DNA of 64,000 bases from Schistocephalus solidus (taxonomy: Eukaryota; Platyhelminthes; Cestoda; Diphyllobothriidea; Diphyllobothriidae), in the NCBI GenBank assembly GCA_017591395.1, contig WEDG01003449.1, positions 1-64,000 of the forward strand. Reading direction: 5' to 3'. Shown piece by piece: positions 1-11,834 of the stretch. The notes under the pieces are model-generated. The model worked only from the letters and a program-made list of their open reading frames with translations. It had not been told where the DNA came from and ran no database searches. Position 1 is the stretch's first letter; every line of letters starts with the position of its first letter. The translations under genes and the position numbers were made by a program.

Positions 1-19
1 TATAATGTTCGTTGGAATG

Positions 20-560
20 AGATTGGTTCTTCTTCGAACCGTTTGGGAGGTTGGTATTCTTTCAGCGGTCTCCAAGCTGGATAGCGGACTCGAACTGCGT
101 GAAGGTTCCGAAGACTTTGGTGAAGCAGTCAGTATTGAAGGCTGAATAAGTTTGTTGACGAAATTTTAGCATCGGATCGCTGATTTCGCTGAATTTTGCG
201 CAATTTTTCTTTTTTCCTGCCGCCGTTTTAGACGCGTCAAAGTTTGAATCATTGTGGCAAACAGCAATAACGATCATGTTCTTTAGCACAATCGTTGATT
301 AATGCAATAAAACAAAATAGGGCCGTCAACAGAGTCTTAAGAACACTACTCTCAACCTTAACGTTGGTCGATTGTTTGATGTGGTATCGACAGTTTGTAA
401 GCAGCAATTGTTCGCATTTGGAGATACAGGAGTTCGTTCATAAACGATTTCAAAAATCTTCGCTTTTTGTTTACTTCGATTTTTAGGAACTGCGTAAGCC
501 ATGGTCGTTCTTTGGTACTCAGAATCGGACAGTGATTTTTACTGATGAAGTACGTCGGAA
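20..560 (-). mobile_element. CR1-like LINE reverse-transcriptase fragment, antisense, decayed (copy 1)
   Basis: Read on the minus strand, short segments of a CR1/Jockey-type reverse transcriptase appear in broken frames. They include a piece ending KVFGTFTQFESAIQ, which resembles the post-RT VFGTFxRPxLEYAIQ block, and a region corresponding to the FADDLKL catalytic block. The same sequence is clearer in the duplicate at 7,878-8,490. Many single-base indels separate the two, and no frame stays open. It is a dead fragment that abuts the RTE-like LINE head to tail in opposite orientation. Confidence 0.6.
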
Positions 561-595
561 ACCCAGTCCTCAGTTGTTATGTTTCCAAGAATAAG

Positions 596-2960
596 GTGAA
601 TGCAGGATGCCTGGATAATCCGAAAGATTGAGGACGTTCAGAGGTATGCGGACCGCATTGAAATAAAACAAATTTCAAAGCCAACAAGGCCATATATGGC
701 CAATGTATCAAGGGGACCAGACCGCTGCTCAGCTCTGACGGCACAACACTGCTGACAGAGAAATCGCAAATTCTGAAGCTATGGGCCGTGCACTTCAGAA
801 GTGTCCTTAATTGCTCATTAGTCATCTCCGATGCTGCCAATGACCAGCTCCCTCAATTGAACACAAACAATTACCTGGATTATCCGCCTTCCCTACCAGA
901 AACCATCCAAGCTGTGCAGCAGATTTCCAGCGGTAAATCACCGGGATCAGTCGCCATCCCACCGGAAGTTTACAAGCACGGTGGGCTCGGGCTGATGGCA
1001 GAACTCACAACACTCTTTCAGGAGATGTGGCGCCTAGGACAAGTTCCTCAGGTTTTCAAAGATGCAACCATCAACCATCTCTACAAACGGAAGGGGAACC
1101 GGCAACTCTGTAGTAATCAAAGAGGCCTCTTTTTGCTCAACATCGCCGGGAAGATCTTCGCCCGTATCCTTGACAAACGTCTGAACAGTCACCTAGAGCT
1201 GGGCCTGCTCCCGGAAAGTTAATGTTTCTTCCGCCGACACCGCGGAACAACCGATATGGTCTTTGCCGCTCGTCAACTGCAAGCTAAGAACCAGGAGATA
1301 CTAACTCACCTATACACTACCTTCGTGGATCTGACAAAAGCCTTTGACACGATGAATCGCGACGGACTGTGGAAAGTCATGCAGAAATTCGGCTGTCCTG
1401 AGTGGTTCACACACATGGTGCGTCAGCTTCATTACGGGATGACGGGGCGCGTCACTGACAATGGGACTGTATCCGAAGCATTCACAGTTACCAACGGAGT
1501 GAAGCAGGGCTGCGTATTGGCTCCCACCCATTCAGTCTCATTTTCTCTGCTATAAAGACGGACGCCTATCGTGATGAGCAGCCTGGGATTTGCATCGCTT
1601 ACAGAACTGACGGGCAACTTCTCAACAGTTGGCGTATGCAGCTAAAACGCACGTGTCAACGACTACAGTTCATGACTTGCTCCTTATGGACGACTGCGCT
1701 CTTAACACCTTGACGGAGGAGGACATGCAAAGGAGTATGGACCTCTTCGCCTCAGGCTGCACCTAGTTTGGATTAGTAATCAGTACAGCCAAAACAGTTG
1801 TCATGCACCAGCCGCCCCCCAGCGCGGAAAACAATGCTCCCCGAATCAATGTCAACGGTGATCAACTCAAAAACGAGGATGACGAGGTTGCCCAATGGAT
1901 CTCTAAAGCAAGTAAGGCCTTCGGCTGACTGCAGGCCTCCGTGTGGAATCGCCACGGTATTCACCTGAACACAAAACTGAAGATTTACAAGGCCTTCATA
2001 TTGATGACACTCCTCTACGGAGCGGAGACCTGCACTGTCTACTCGAACCAAGTCAGGAAGCTGATTCACTTCCATCTCAGCTGCCTCCGTCGAATACTGA
2101 AGCTGAGATGACAATACAGGATCCCGGTCATGGAAGTCCTGGAGCAAACCGAAATCTTCAGCATCCACGCCATGCTCCTTAGCATGGCGATGAATGGATG
2201 GATGCGATGGACGACGAGCGAATAGATGACGAGTGACTACCCAAAAGACTTTTCTACGGAGATTCACAACGGGTGCTCGCCGACAGGGAGGTCAAAAATG
2301 ATGCTAGAAGGATACTTTGAAGAAATCGCTGAAGCAACTGCAAATAAACCCGGCGACCTGGGAGGACCATGCACAGGATTGACCGGCATGGATGAAATCC
2401 GTGAAGAGTGGTTCTGCAATCCATGAGGTCAACCGGATCGCCACCGCCAAGGGCAAAAGAGCGGCACGAAATTAATCAGCACCCCGGACCAAAATCTTCG
2501 ATGACCAGGCCCTGCCAACAAGCCCACGCTGTCAACGCATCTTCTGCGCGCGAATTGGCCTGGTTGGACATCTTCGGACGCAATGCACCAACAATACGAC
2601 AATTCCAATTTCTACGTCAAATTCTGCCAACCCTCCTTCAGACTCCCCCACCCAAACTCCTGTCAACAATTCCATTACTTCCACCATAATAGAGACCACA
2701 TCCCTCTACTCATCGCCTGTTACCCCCACCACCGCAACCACCACCACCTTCGCCGTCACTTTCACCAACACCACCATCAGCGATTGGGACTTTCTCCTAA
2801 AATGTCCTCAATGCGACCGCACATTCATCTCACGCATGGCCTAGTTGGTCACCTGCAAATATATCGCATGAAGGCTGGTGAGCCAGTGCCTGGGGCTTTG
2901 AAATACAGTGGCCGTGCCCGCCTTCACTGCCCTCATTGCTCCCGCACATAAACACACCAC
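596..2960 (+). mobile_element. RTE-like non-LTR retrotransposon, 5'-truncated and inactive (copy 1)
   Basis: The reverse transcriptase runs 5' to 3' from a pre-RT segment near 605 (QDAWIIxKIEDVQRYADR), through SGKSPGSVAIPPEVYKHGG (about 928), FVDLTKAFDTMNRDGLW (about 1,322) and NGVKQGCVLAPT (about 1,492). The catalytic block follows at about 1,680, where the expected FADD is replaced by LMDD. The endonuclease domain is absent, so the element is 5'-truncated. A stop at 1,220 interrupts the ORF between LLPES and the FRRHRGTTDM block, and several frameshifts follow. After RT, a thumb/connection region (MDDER, about 2,208) leads to a C-terminal tail with decayed Cys-His finger motifs at about 2,510-2,950. 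Clade assignment rests on recognising the RT blocks, not on a tree. Confidence 0.85.
2500..2955 (+). other. C-terminal zinc-finger-like tail of the RTE-like LINE (copy 1)
   Basis: Three spaced Cys-His units are visible in shifting frames. The first reads CQRIFCARIGLVGHLRTQC (about 2,530-2,590), with its first Cys codon changed to Ser (AGC). The second begins KCPQCDRTFISR (about 2,797) and continues GLVGHLQIYR after a missing base. The third begins RLHCPHCSRT (about 2,920) and is cut by a stop. The linker is Pro/Thr/Ser rich. Such fingers presumably bound nucleic acid in the active element. Confidence 0.6.
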
Positions 2961-3089
2961 AAAGCCTATAGGGACACATGCGCCTCCACAACAACCTGCG
3001 GTATACCACCGGAGGCTAAGCCACATCAGCACACACCATAAACACAAATACATTAAGTACACCCTAACTATCATAATTATGTACCTGAT

Positions 3090-4535
3090 AAAATCACGGT
3101 TTCCTAGAAACTGTGGCTTGGAAGGCTGCCAATCTGACGCTTACTCGGGACCACGTGGTCTACCCAGTGTATGTGCTGTGTGTGTCAAGTGGCTGACCAG
3201 TGGACTGTGAGTTAGACGGCGATTGCTCCTCCATACCCCCTAAGTACGTTAATCCTGGTGTGTGCGTCATTGGGGCCAGGTCATGCTGTGGCGCGCGAAG
3301 ACGGGTACGCCGACCCGTCAGCCAATGCACCCACTCCCACCACAGATAACTGAATGTATTGGGTGGTGCTATGATTGTGAAGGTGAGGTAGAGAGTAAGG
3401 TCAACAGCTAAGAGCATTTTTCTCACTATAAACGATCTGACTCTCTTACAACTATCATGGTGCGCTAAAAGCTGTGGCTTGGAAGGTTGCCAACTGACGG
3501 GATGATTTGGACTGCGATTTTAGCCAAATTTGTGTTTTGTGTGTAGTGGCTGACTGGCGGACTGAGAGTCAGTCTGCGAGGGCTCCTTCTTAATGTGGCC
3601 TTAATGGCACTTCCACTCAGTGGGATCTGAGTCAGGTATTGTTGTACCCCCATGGGGTGGCTCCGGCCGCGCAAGCCACCTGCGCCCTCTCCCATATCCG
3701 GAGTTCTTGACTCTGTCTTGACATCGGGCTTAGATGGGGAAGGAGGAGAGAGTTCGGTAGCTGCTGCGCAAGGCTGTTATCAATTAAAACTAAATCATGC
3801 GCAAGTCACCGTCCCTGCACTATCTGGTGTGAAGCATGCAGTGGACTTCGTCGAAATTGACGGTCGAACTGTCGTATTGTGTGTGTGTGTGCAGGCGTTA
3901 TTCGGGTTGCGCTCCCATAACAAATGCCGAACATGGAGGTGTGACACCGGGCTCAGGTGGGGGAGGAGGAGAGAGTGCGGTAGATGCAGCGCAAGTCTAC
4001 TATCACTTTAAACTAAATCACGCGCAAGTCACCGTCCCTGCACCACCTGGTGTGGAGCATACGGTGGACCTCGTCGAAATCGACGGTCGAACTGTCGTGT
4101 GTGTGTGAGGGTGGCATGTCGTGCTCTGGCGCGCGAAGACGGGTACGCCAACCCATCAGCCAATGCACCCACTTCCACATCAGACAACTGACTGGCTCGG
4201 ATGGTGGTCTGATTGTGGGGGTGGGGAGAGAGAGTGCGGTCAACAGCTCAGCGCTTTTTCCTCACTAAAAACAATCTGACGCGCATGAAACTATCACGGT
4301 GCGCTTAAAGCCATGCCTTGGAAGGTTGCCAACTGACGGGATAACTCAAAACACGTTTTCAGCCCAATTTATATTTTGTGTGGAGTGGCTAACTGGCGGA
4401 CTGAGAGTCAGGCTGCAATGGCTCCTTCTAAATGTGGCCTTCATCGTTCTCCCACTCTGAGGGATTTGTTTAGCATACGGAGGACCTCGTCGAAATCGAC
4501 GGTCGAACTGTCGTGTTGTGCGAGTGTGTAGGTGC
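3090..4535 (+). repeat. Composite interspersed repeat, several partial units
   Basis: Two modules alternate. Module B starts near GCGCGCGAAGACGGGTACGC (3,290 and 4,130) and ends at the phrase ATCACGGTGCGCT. Module A starts CTTGGAAGGTTGCC (3,478 and 4,318), passes TTCTTGACTCTGTCTTGACA and GAGAGTGCGGTAGATGCAGC, and ends in a short imperfect palindrome around GACGGTCGAACTGTCG. That palindrome is often followed by GT repeats. No unit keeps an open frame. I do not recognise the family. It recurs at 11,002, 28,720, 46,455, 50,160, 55,030 and, inverted, 57,800. Confidence 0.8.
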
Positions 4536-4689
4536 CTGACCTTCAAAATTCTGATTTTGCCTGCGCAAAGCAAATTTAACAGCTGCACTAATAGTTAAAG
4601 CCTGATTACATGTACCTGACCCTAATGATGCCTGGTTCTTCATTAGTAAATTGATTTACCAATTGGTAGATAAATTCTGCCCACTTAAA

Positions 4690-6640
4690 AGGCGATCATG
4701 CGTCTCCCGACCCAAGTGGGTGACATCGGAAATAAAAAGGAATCTCAAAAAAGAAAAGAAGACTGTGGAGAACATATGCCAGATATCAACAACCCGAACA
4801 TTTTTCCGTTTTTAATAAACAGTGAAATCGGTGTCGAAATCTTCTGAGAAAAGAAAGATCAGCCTTTGAGTCAGATATAGTCAAAGACATACCAATAAAT
4901 TCGAAAAGGTTTTATGCTTACAATAATAAGGCAAAACGAAATCGCGACTGCATTCCTTGTCTTAAAGACAATCAGGGAAACAGGTTAACTGATAACTTTG
5001 ATAATACCTGCCTCTTATCCAATTTCTTTATGTCCGTGTATACCGAGGAACCATTTTTTGACGAGGATGAATACTACAGTACTGCCACATCTACAAACAA
5101 AATAAGCACGGTGTCGTTCGCAATGGACACAGTAAGAAAAACTCTGAAACAGCTACAGCCCACTAAATCACCTGGCCCAGATGGTATATCCGCAAAAGTT
5201 CTCAATGAACTCACAGAACAGCTGGCCCTTTCGCTCTCCAAGATATTTGAAAGTTCGATGGAGGTGGGGGCTCTGCCTACCGAGTGGAAGATAGCCAACA
5301 TAACCCCCATATATAAAGAAGGAGAGAGGACATCACCAATCAGTTTCCGACCAGTCAGCCTCACAAGTATCTGTTGCAAAAATGATGGATAAGATAATCG
5401 AAACGGAACTTATGAGACAGCTTGAAGAGAATAACTTGCTTAGTTCATATAAACATGGATTTCAAAGTGGTCGATCCTGCCTCACAAACTTGCTCACATC
5501 CATGGAAAGTTGGACAAAATAATTAGAAATAGGTTTGTCAGTCGATGCGGTCTACATTGACTTTAGCAAAGCCTTTGACAGGGTTCCACACAAACGTCTG
5601 ATCTTTAAGCTCCGTCAAATCGGTGCGACTGGCAACCTACTCAAATGGTTGGCCGACTTTCTCACAGACAGGCGCCAGCGTGTTTGTATCGGAGACACCA
5701 ATCTCACTGGGAAACCGTTCACAGTGGAGTTCTGCAGGGCAGCGTTCTGGGTCCTATTTTATTTCTGATATACGCAAACGACTGCCTGGATTGTCTGCCA
5801 TGCGAGAAGGTTATGTGCGCTGACGATTTGAAGTTATGGAACTCGATTGAAAAACCGGAGGATGCCCGAAAATTACAACAAAACTTAGATCGCTTGCAAA
5901 CATGGTGTGATGAGTGGCTGCTGAACCTTTATCTTAACAAATGCTAAATAATCCGACTTCGGTCTAGTTCCAGAAGGCTGATTAGATTTGAATACCAGCA
6001 CACCATCTGTGGTCACAAACTCCTTGAGGTAAACATTCTAAAGGACTTGGGTATATGAATAACACCAACCCTCAAACCATCGTCGCACTGTGCGAATATC
6101 GCAAAGAAAGCTATGTGTATCTAAGGCGCAATCAGGAGGTCCTTCGTTAATTTTGACGGAGAGCTTTTTGGGCGCGTGTTTGGAACATTTATCTGGCCGG
6201 TGTTGGAATATTGTGTTCAGGCGTGGCGCCCTTGGACAAAACATGACTACGCTCTGCTGGAGAAAGTTCAATGGAGGGCAACGAAACTAGTCAGCGGATT
6301 GGAATGCCTACCCTATGAGGGCCGCCTAGAAAGACTTAAAATATTTTCTCTCTCTTATAGGCAATACAGAGGGGATATGATCTTAGTCTTCAAACTGGTC
6401 AGAGGAGTTGATTGTGCTCTTCAGATGGCCAACTTTTTTTGAATTGGCAAACATGACAAGTCTCCGAGGTCACCAATACAAACTGAAAAGAAATCATGCC
6501 AAACTTGAAGTGCGGGCCATTTTCTTTTCCCAACGGCTGATTGACGAATGGAACAAACTGCCAGCCTCAGTTGTTCAGGCTGAAAGCGTTGAAATATTTA
6601 AAAGAAGACTTGATGCATTTTAACTTGATGAACATATAAT
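4690..6640 (+). mobile_element. CR1/Jockey-like non-LTR retrotransposon, 5'-truncated, frame-shifted
   Basis: RT blocks appear in order: FFMSVYTEE (about 5,025), TKSPGPDGISAKVLNEL (about 5,163), a finger/palm block (FRPVSLTSICCK, about 5,346), YIDFSKAFDRVPHKRL (about 5,553), GVLQGSVLGPILF (about 5,730) and the catalytic block CADDLKLWNS (about 5,818), where Cys replaces the usual Tyr or Phe. The 3' part has VFGTFIWPVLEYCVQAWRPW (about 6,176) and the terminal FFSQRLIDEWNKLP block ending at 6,621. Frames shift near 5,380 and 5,730, and an in-frame stop lies at about 5,520. The endonuclease domain is missing. It lies in the unduplicated interval between the two copies of the segmental duplication. 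Confidence 0.88.
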
Positions 6641-7870
6641 TAGTCGACAGCAATGATTGATATACTAAAACGACTATCGCCATGTAACATTTGCTTGTTT
6701 TGCTAGCGTCTATCTGTAAATAAGGTTTTCAAAGGCTCTGCCTATCTCCCTTATGTATACTGAATTATACTGAATTACGGGAATTTTTAAAAAAATAACG
6801 ATTTAGTTTTAGCATATACAAGGATTGTTACTGGGCCTTGGTGTCTTCGTGAAGCGTGATTGTTGCAGAAATAACAGGGATTCAATGACGTTTTGACAGT
6901 GATGACAGTGTCGTCGAATCACCATGGGTACATTTTATCTAGTGTTATGGGCAGTAACTGCACATTTCGCACTCTGCGTGGACTGAAAGGGATCGACCAC
7001 GGAAAACAATATGCTCATCAATGCATGAGGAGATTCGCAGATGTAATAAATGTCTGTTTTGTTTCTAAACCCATGCTAATACAACCCAACAACTAAATCT
7101 AAAACAGTTTAAAACTATTATTAAAACTTAATTATATTTGTATCAGTATCATAATATTTTAGGGAGATATAGATGATTTTCCTTCGAATTCTCTATTTTT
7201 ACATGGCAGTTATGTATGAAAATTATAGTTTATCGGGATGTTGACGAGACCAATTATTATGAGCCAACTGGGTGGAACAAAGTTGAAAAATAGCAGACAG
7301 GGAAAATAACTCCCAGTGATATTAAGGAGATAAAAAACTGTCGACCTTGGGGAGAATCCAACAGGGGGCATCGCCGATATCACCTCGATCATCGCCGAAG
7401 TGCGGAAGCTGCAGCCAGGCAATCCCTTGCTGGTTGCAGCCTCCGCCGAGTGATTTTAATGCAGAAATATCCGCCCAGATCATCATTGGTCCATTGCGAT
7501 TCAAACCAAGGGAGAACGTTCTTGGACCGCATGAGCAATGGCCACCAGGTTTGGCTGATGCGAACGCTCATGGTGTTACCAAGGCGTGCCGATACTTAAG
7601 CAGGGAATACTTCGGGGACCTCGAATGAGAATTATGTGAGACTGCGAGCCCTCGAATGAAATTAATAACATAAAGTAATGTTACTCAAATATTAATAGTC
7701 ATATTATTAATACCTTATTTATGTGTTCTTAACTCAAAGAAATCACCTGGGACAAGACCAGAGTCCTGAACGCGTTATATGCAGAACGTTAGTATCAGGT
7801 CTCCTCGAAGCTGCCTAAAGCACAAATGAAAGAGATTGAGATACGATAGCCGAGTTTCATAAGACTGTGA
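6640..7870. other. No recognised gene
   Basis: This stretch is AT-rich between 7,080 and 7,210 and again at 7,660-7,740. A 93-codon frame at 7,347-7,628 (+) shows no family I recognise and no clear splice context. I see no RNA gene or repeat shared with the rest of the window. Confidence 0.5.
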
Positions 7871-7877
7871 GCAATGT

Positions 7878-8490
7878 TCATAGACAAGATTGGTTGCTTG
7901 CCTTCGAACCGTTTCGAGGAAATTGATGTCTTTCACCATCCACGGTCTCCAAGCTTTGGATAGCGGACTCGAACTGCGGCCGCATGAAGGTTCCGAAGAT
8001 TTTGGTGCAGCAGCCAGTATTGAAGGCTGAATAAGGTTGTTTGACGAGGTACAGCATCGGCATCGCTGATTTCGCTAATTTTGCGCAATTTCTCTTTGTC
8101 CGCCGCCGTTTTAATGACGCGTAAAAGTTTGAGATCATTGGCAAACATAGCAATATTGCAGTCATGTTCTTTGGCACAATTGTTGATTTATGCAATAAAC
8201 AAAATAGGGCCGTCAACAGAGTCTTAAGGAACACTACTCTCAACCTTAACGTTAGTCGATTGTTTGTCGCTGATATCGACAGTTTGTAAGCAGCCAATTT
8301 GTTCGCATTTGGAGATACAGGAGTTCCGTCCATAAGCGATTTTCCAAAATCTTCGCTTTTTGTTTACTTCGATTTTTAAGGACTGCGTAAGCCATCGCGG
8401 TCTTTTGTTTAACATTTTTCTCAAAATCGGACAGTGATTTTTGATGAGCCTGTGCAGTACGTCCCGGAAATTTCCCCAGTCCTCAGTTAT
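7878..8490 (-). mobile_element. CR1-like LINE reverse-transcriptase fragment, antisense (copy 2)
   Basis: On the minus strand a pre-RT segment (KRPRWLTQSLKIEVNKKRRF, about 8,400-8,340) is followed by MFANDLKLLRVIKTAADK (from 8,148). The latter is the catalytic block, with the first Asp of ADD replaced by Asn. A KIFGTFMRPQFESAIQS block follows (about 8,010-7,960). The spacing is too short for a complete RT, so internal deletions are present. It is the better preserved duplicate of 20-560. Confidence 0.75.
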
Positions 8491-8507
8491 GTTTCCAAAG
8501 AAAAAGG

Positions 8508-10872
8508 TGAGATGCAGGATGCCTGGATAATCCAAAAGATTGAGGACGTTCAGAGGTATGCGGACCGCATTGAAATAAAACAAATTTCAAAGCCAACAAG
8601 GCCATGTATGGCCAATGTATCAAGGGGACCAGACCGCTGCTCAGCTCTGACGGCACAACACTGCTGACAGAGAAATCGCAAATTCTGAAGCTATGGGCCG
8701 TGCACTTCAGAAGTGTCCTTAATTGCTCATTAGTCATCTCCGATGCTGCCAATGACCAGCTCCCTCAATTGAACACGAACAATTACCTGGATTATCCGCC
8801 TTCCCTACCAGAAACCATCCAAGCCGTGCAGCAGATTTTTAGCGGTAAATCACCGGGATCTGTCGCCATCCCACCGGAAGTCTACAAGCACGGTGGGCTC
8901 GGGCTGATGGCAGAACTCACAACACTCTTCCAGGAGATGTGGCGCCTAGGACAAGTTCCTCAGGTTTTCAAAGATGCAACCATCAACCATCTCTACAAAC
9001 GGAAGGGGAACCGGCAACTCTGTAGTAATCAAAGCGGCCTCTTTTTGCTCAACATCGCCGGGAAGATCTTCGCCCGTATCCTTGACAAACGTCTGAACAG
9101 TCACCTAGAGCTGGGCCTGCTCCCGGAAAGTTAATGTTTCTTCCGCCGACACCGCGGAACAACCGATATGGTCTTTGCCGCTCGTCAACTGCAAGCTAAG
9201 AACCAGGAGATACTAACTCACCTATACACTACCTTCGTGGATCTGACAAAAGCCTTTGACACGATGAATCGCGACGGACTGTGGAAAGTCATGCAGAAAT
9301 TCGGCTGTCCTGAGTGGTTCACACACATGGTGCGTCAGCTTCATTACGGGATGACGGGGCGCGTCACTGACAATGGGACTGTATCCGAAGCATTCACAGT
9401 TACCAACGGAGTGAAGCAGGGCTGCGTATTGGCTCCCACCCATTCAGTCTCATTTTCTCTGCTATAAAGACGGACGCCTATCGTGATGAGCAGCCTGGGA
9501 TTTGCATCGCTTACAGAACTGACGGGCAACTTCTCAACAGTTGGCGTATGCAGCTAAAACGCACGTGTCAACGACTACAGGGTATGACTTGCTCCTTATG
9601 GACGACTGCGCTCTTAACACCTTGACGGAGGAGGACATGCAAAGGAGTATGGACCTCTTCGCCTCAGGCTGCACCTAGTTTGGATTAGTAATCAGTACAG
9701 CCAAAACAGTTGTCATGCACCAGCCGCCCCCAGCGCGGAATACAATGCTCCCCGAATCAATGTCAACGGTGATCAACTCAAAAACGAGGATGACGAGGTT
9801 GCCCAATGGATCTCTAAAGCAAGTAAGGCCTTCGGCTGACTGCAGGCCTCCGTGTGGAATCGCCACGGTATTCACCTGAACACAAAACTGAAGATTTACA
9901 AGGCCTTCATATTGATGACATTCCTCTACGGAGCGGAGAACTGCACTGTCTACTCGAACCAAGTCAGGAAGCTGAGTCACTTCCATCTCAGCTGCCTCCG
10001 TCGAATACTGAAGCTGAGATGACAATACAGGATCCCGGTCATGGAAGTCCTGGAGCAAACCGAAATCTTCAGCATCCACGCCATGCTCCTTAGCATGGCG
10101 ATGGATGGATGGATGCGATGGACGACGAGCGAATAGATGACGAGTGACTACCCGAAAGACTTTTCTACGGAGATTCACAACGGGTGCTCGCCGACAGGGA
10201 GGTCAAAAATGATGCTAGAAGGATACTTTGAAGAAATCGCTGAAGCAACTGCAAATCAACCCGACGAGCTGGGAGGACCATGCACAGGATTGACCGGCAT
10301 GGACGAAATCCGTGAAGAGTGGTTCAGCAATCCATGAGGTCAACCGGATCGCCACCGCCAAGGGCAAAAGAGCGGCACAAAATTCAACAGCACCCCGGAC
10401 CAAAATCTTCGATGCCCAGGCCCTGCCAACAAGCCCACGCTGTCAACGCATCTTCTGCGCGCGAATCGGCCTGGTTGGACATCTTCGGACGCAATGCACC
10501 AACAATACGACAATTCCAATTTCTACGTCAAATTCTGCCAACCCTCCTTCAGACTCCCCCACCCTAACGCCTGTCAACAATTCCATTACTTCCCACCATA
10601 ATAGAGACCACATCCCTCTACTCATCGCCTGTTACCCCCCACCACCGCAACCACCACCGCCTTCGCCGTCACTTTCACCAACACCACCATCAGCGATTGG
10701 GACTTTCTCCTAAAATGTCCCTCAATGCGACCGCACATTCATCTCACGCACGGCCTAGTTGGTCACCTGCAAATATATCGCATGAAGTTGTGAGCCAGTG
10801 CCTGGGGCTTTGAAATACAGTGGCCGCGCCCGCCTTCACTGCCCTCATTGCTCCCGCACATAAACACACCAC
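8508..10872 (+). mobile_element. RTE-like non-LTR retrotransposon, 5'-truncated and inactive (copy 2)
   Basis: This is the near-identical duplicate of 596-2,960. It shares the same 5' truncation, the same stop after LLPES (9,132), the same LMDD in place of FADD (about 9,600) and the same Ser in the first zinc finger. The open stretch from 8,604 to 9,134 is longer than in copy 1 and gives a continuous RT N-terminus (MYGQCIKGTRPLLSSDGTTL onward). Copy-specific differences are few, such as a one-base change in the C run near 9,727 and a missing pair near 10,790. The shared lesions show the element was dead before the segment was duplicated. Confidence 0.85.
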
Positions 10873-11785
10873 AAAGCCTATAGGGACACATGCGCCTCCA
10901 CAACAACCTGCGGTATACCACCGGAGGCTAAGCCACATCAGCACACACCATAAACACAAATACATTAAGTACACCCTAACTATCATAATTATGTACCTGA
11001 TAAAATCACGGTTTCCTAGAAACTGTGGCTTGGAAGGCTGCCAATCTGACGCTTACTCGGGACCACGTGGTCTACCCAGTGTATGTACTGTGTGTGTCAA
11101 GTGGCTGACCAGTGGACTGTGAGTTAGACGGCGATTGCTCCTCCATACCCCCTAAGTACGTTAATCCTGGTGTGTGCGTCATTGGGGCCAGGTCATGCTG
11201 TGGCGCGCGAAGACGGGTACGCCGACCCGTCAGCCAATGCACCCACTCCCACCACAGATAACTGAATGTATTGGGTGGTGCTATGATTGTGAAGGTGAGG
11301 TAGAGAGTAAGGTCAACAGCTAAGAGCATTTTTCTCACTATAAACAATCTGACTCTCTTACAACTATCATGGTGCGCTTAAAGCTGTGGCTTGGAAGGTT
11401 GCCAACTGACAGGATAATTTGGACCGCGATTTTAGCCAAATTTGTGTTTTGTGTGTAGTGGCTGACTGGCGGACTGAGAGTCAGTCTGCGATGGCTCCTT
11501 CTTAATGTGGCCTTAATGGCACTTCCACTCAGTGGGATCTGAGTCAGGTATTGTTGTACCCCCATGGGGTGGCTCCGGCCGCGCAAGCCACCTGCGCCCT
11601 CTCCCATATCCGGAGTTCTTGACTCTGTCTTGACATCGGGCTGAGATGGGGAAGGAGGAGAGAGTTCGGTAGCTGCTGCGCAAGGCTGTTATCAATTAAA
11701 ACTAAATCATGCGCAAGTCACCGTCCCTGCACTATCTGGTGTGAAGCATGCAGTGGACTTCGTCGAAATTGACGGTCGAACTGTC

Positions 11786-11788
11786 GTG

Positions 11789-11833
<45 letters not shown>
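11786..11833 (+). repeat. (GT)n microsatellite at the 3' end of a composite repeat
   Basis: An almost uninterrupted GT dinucleotide run of about 45 bases lies directly after the terminal palindrome of module A. The matching place in copy 1 (3,877-3,890) has only about five GT units. Confidence 0.95.

Positions 11834-11834
<1 letters not shown>

Larger units (their letters stand above)
1..3890. repeat. Segmental duplication, copy 1
   Basis: This segment matches about 7,870-11,790 at a nearly constant offset of 7,912 bp (for example ATG at 781 against 8,693). The match covers three unrelated elements: the antisense RT fragment, the RTE-like LINE and the following composite repeat. It is therefore a segmental duplication rather than two insertions. 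From about 600 to 3,880 the copies differ by scattered substitutions and a few 1-2 base indels; 1-600 is clearly more diverged. The left boundary may lie before the window. Confidence 0.85.
7870..11790. repeat. Segmental duplication, copy 2
   Basis: This is the second copy of the 1-3,890 segment. Similarity begins near 7,870, at the antisense RT fragment, and stops near 11,786. There this copy runs into a long (GT)n tract, while copy 1 has only a short GT run and then a different repeat module. The 3,890-7,870 interval between the copies, with its own CR1-like LINE, is not duplicated. Confidence 0.85.

Noticed and set aside
1773..2267. 164-codon open frame on the minus strand (duplicate at 9,675-10,178)
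   Set aside because: It is the antisense shadow of the RTE-like LINE connection region; the plus strand carries the recognisable blocks.
2583..2951. His-rich open frame (HHRNHHHLRRHFHQHHHQ)
   Set aside because: It comes from reading the Pro/Thr-rich ACC/CAC linker of the LINE tail out of frame.
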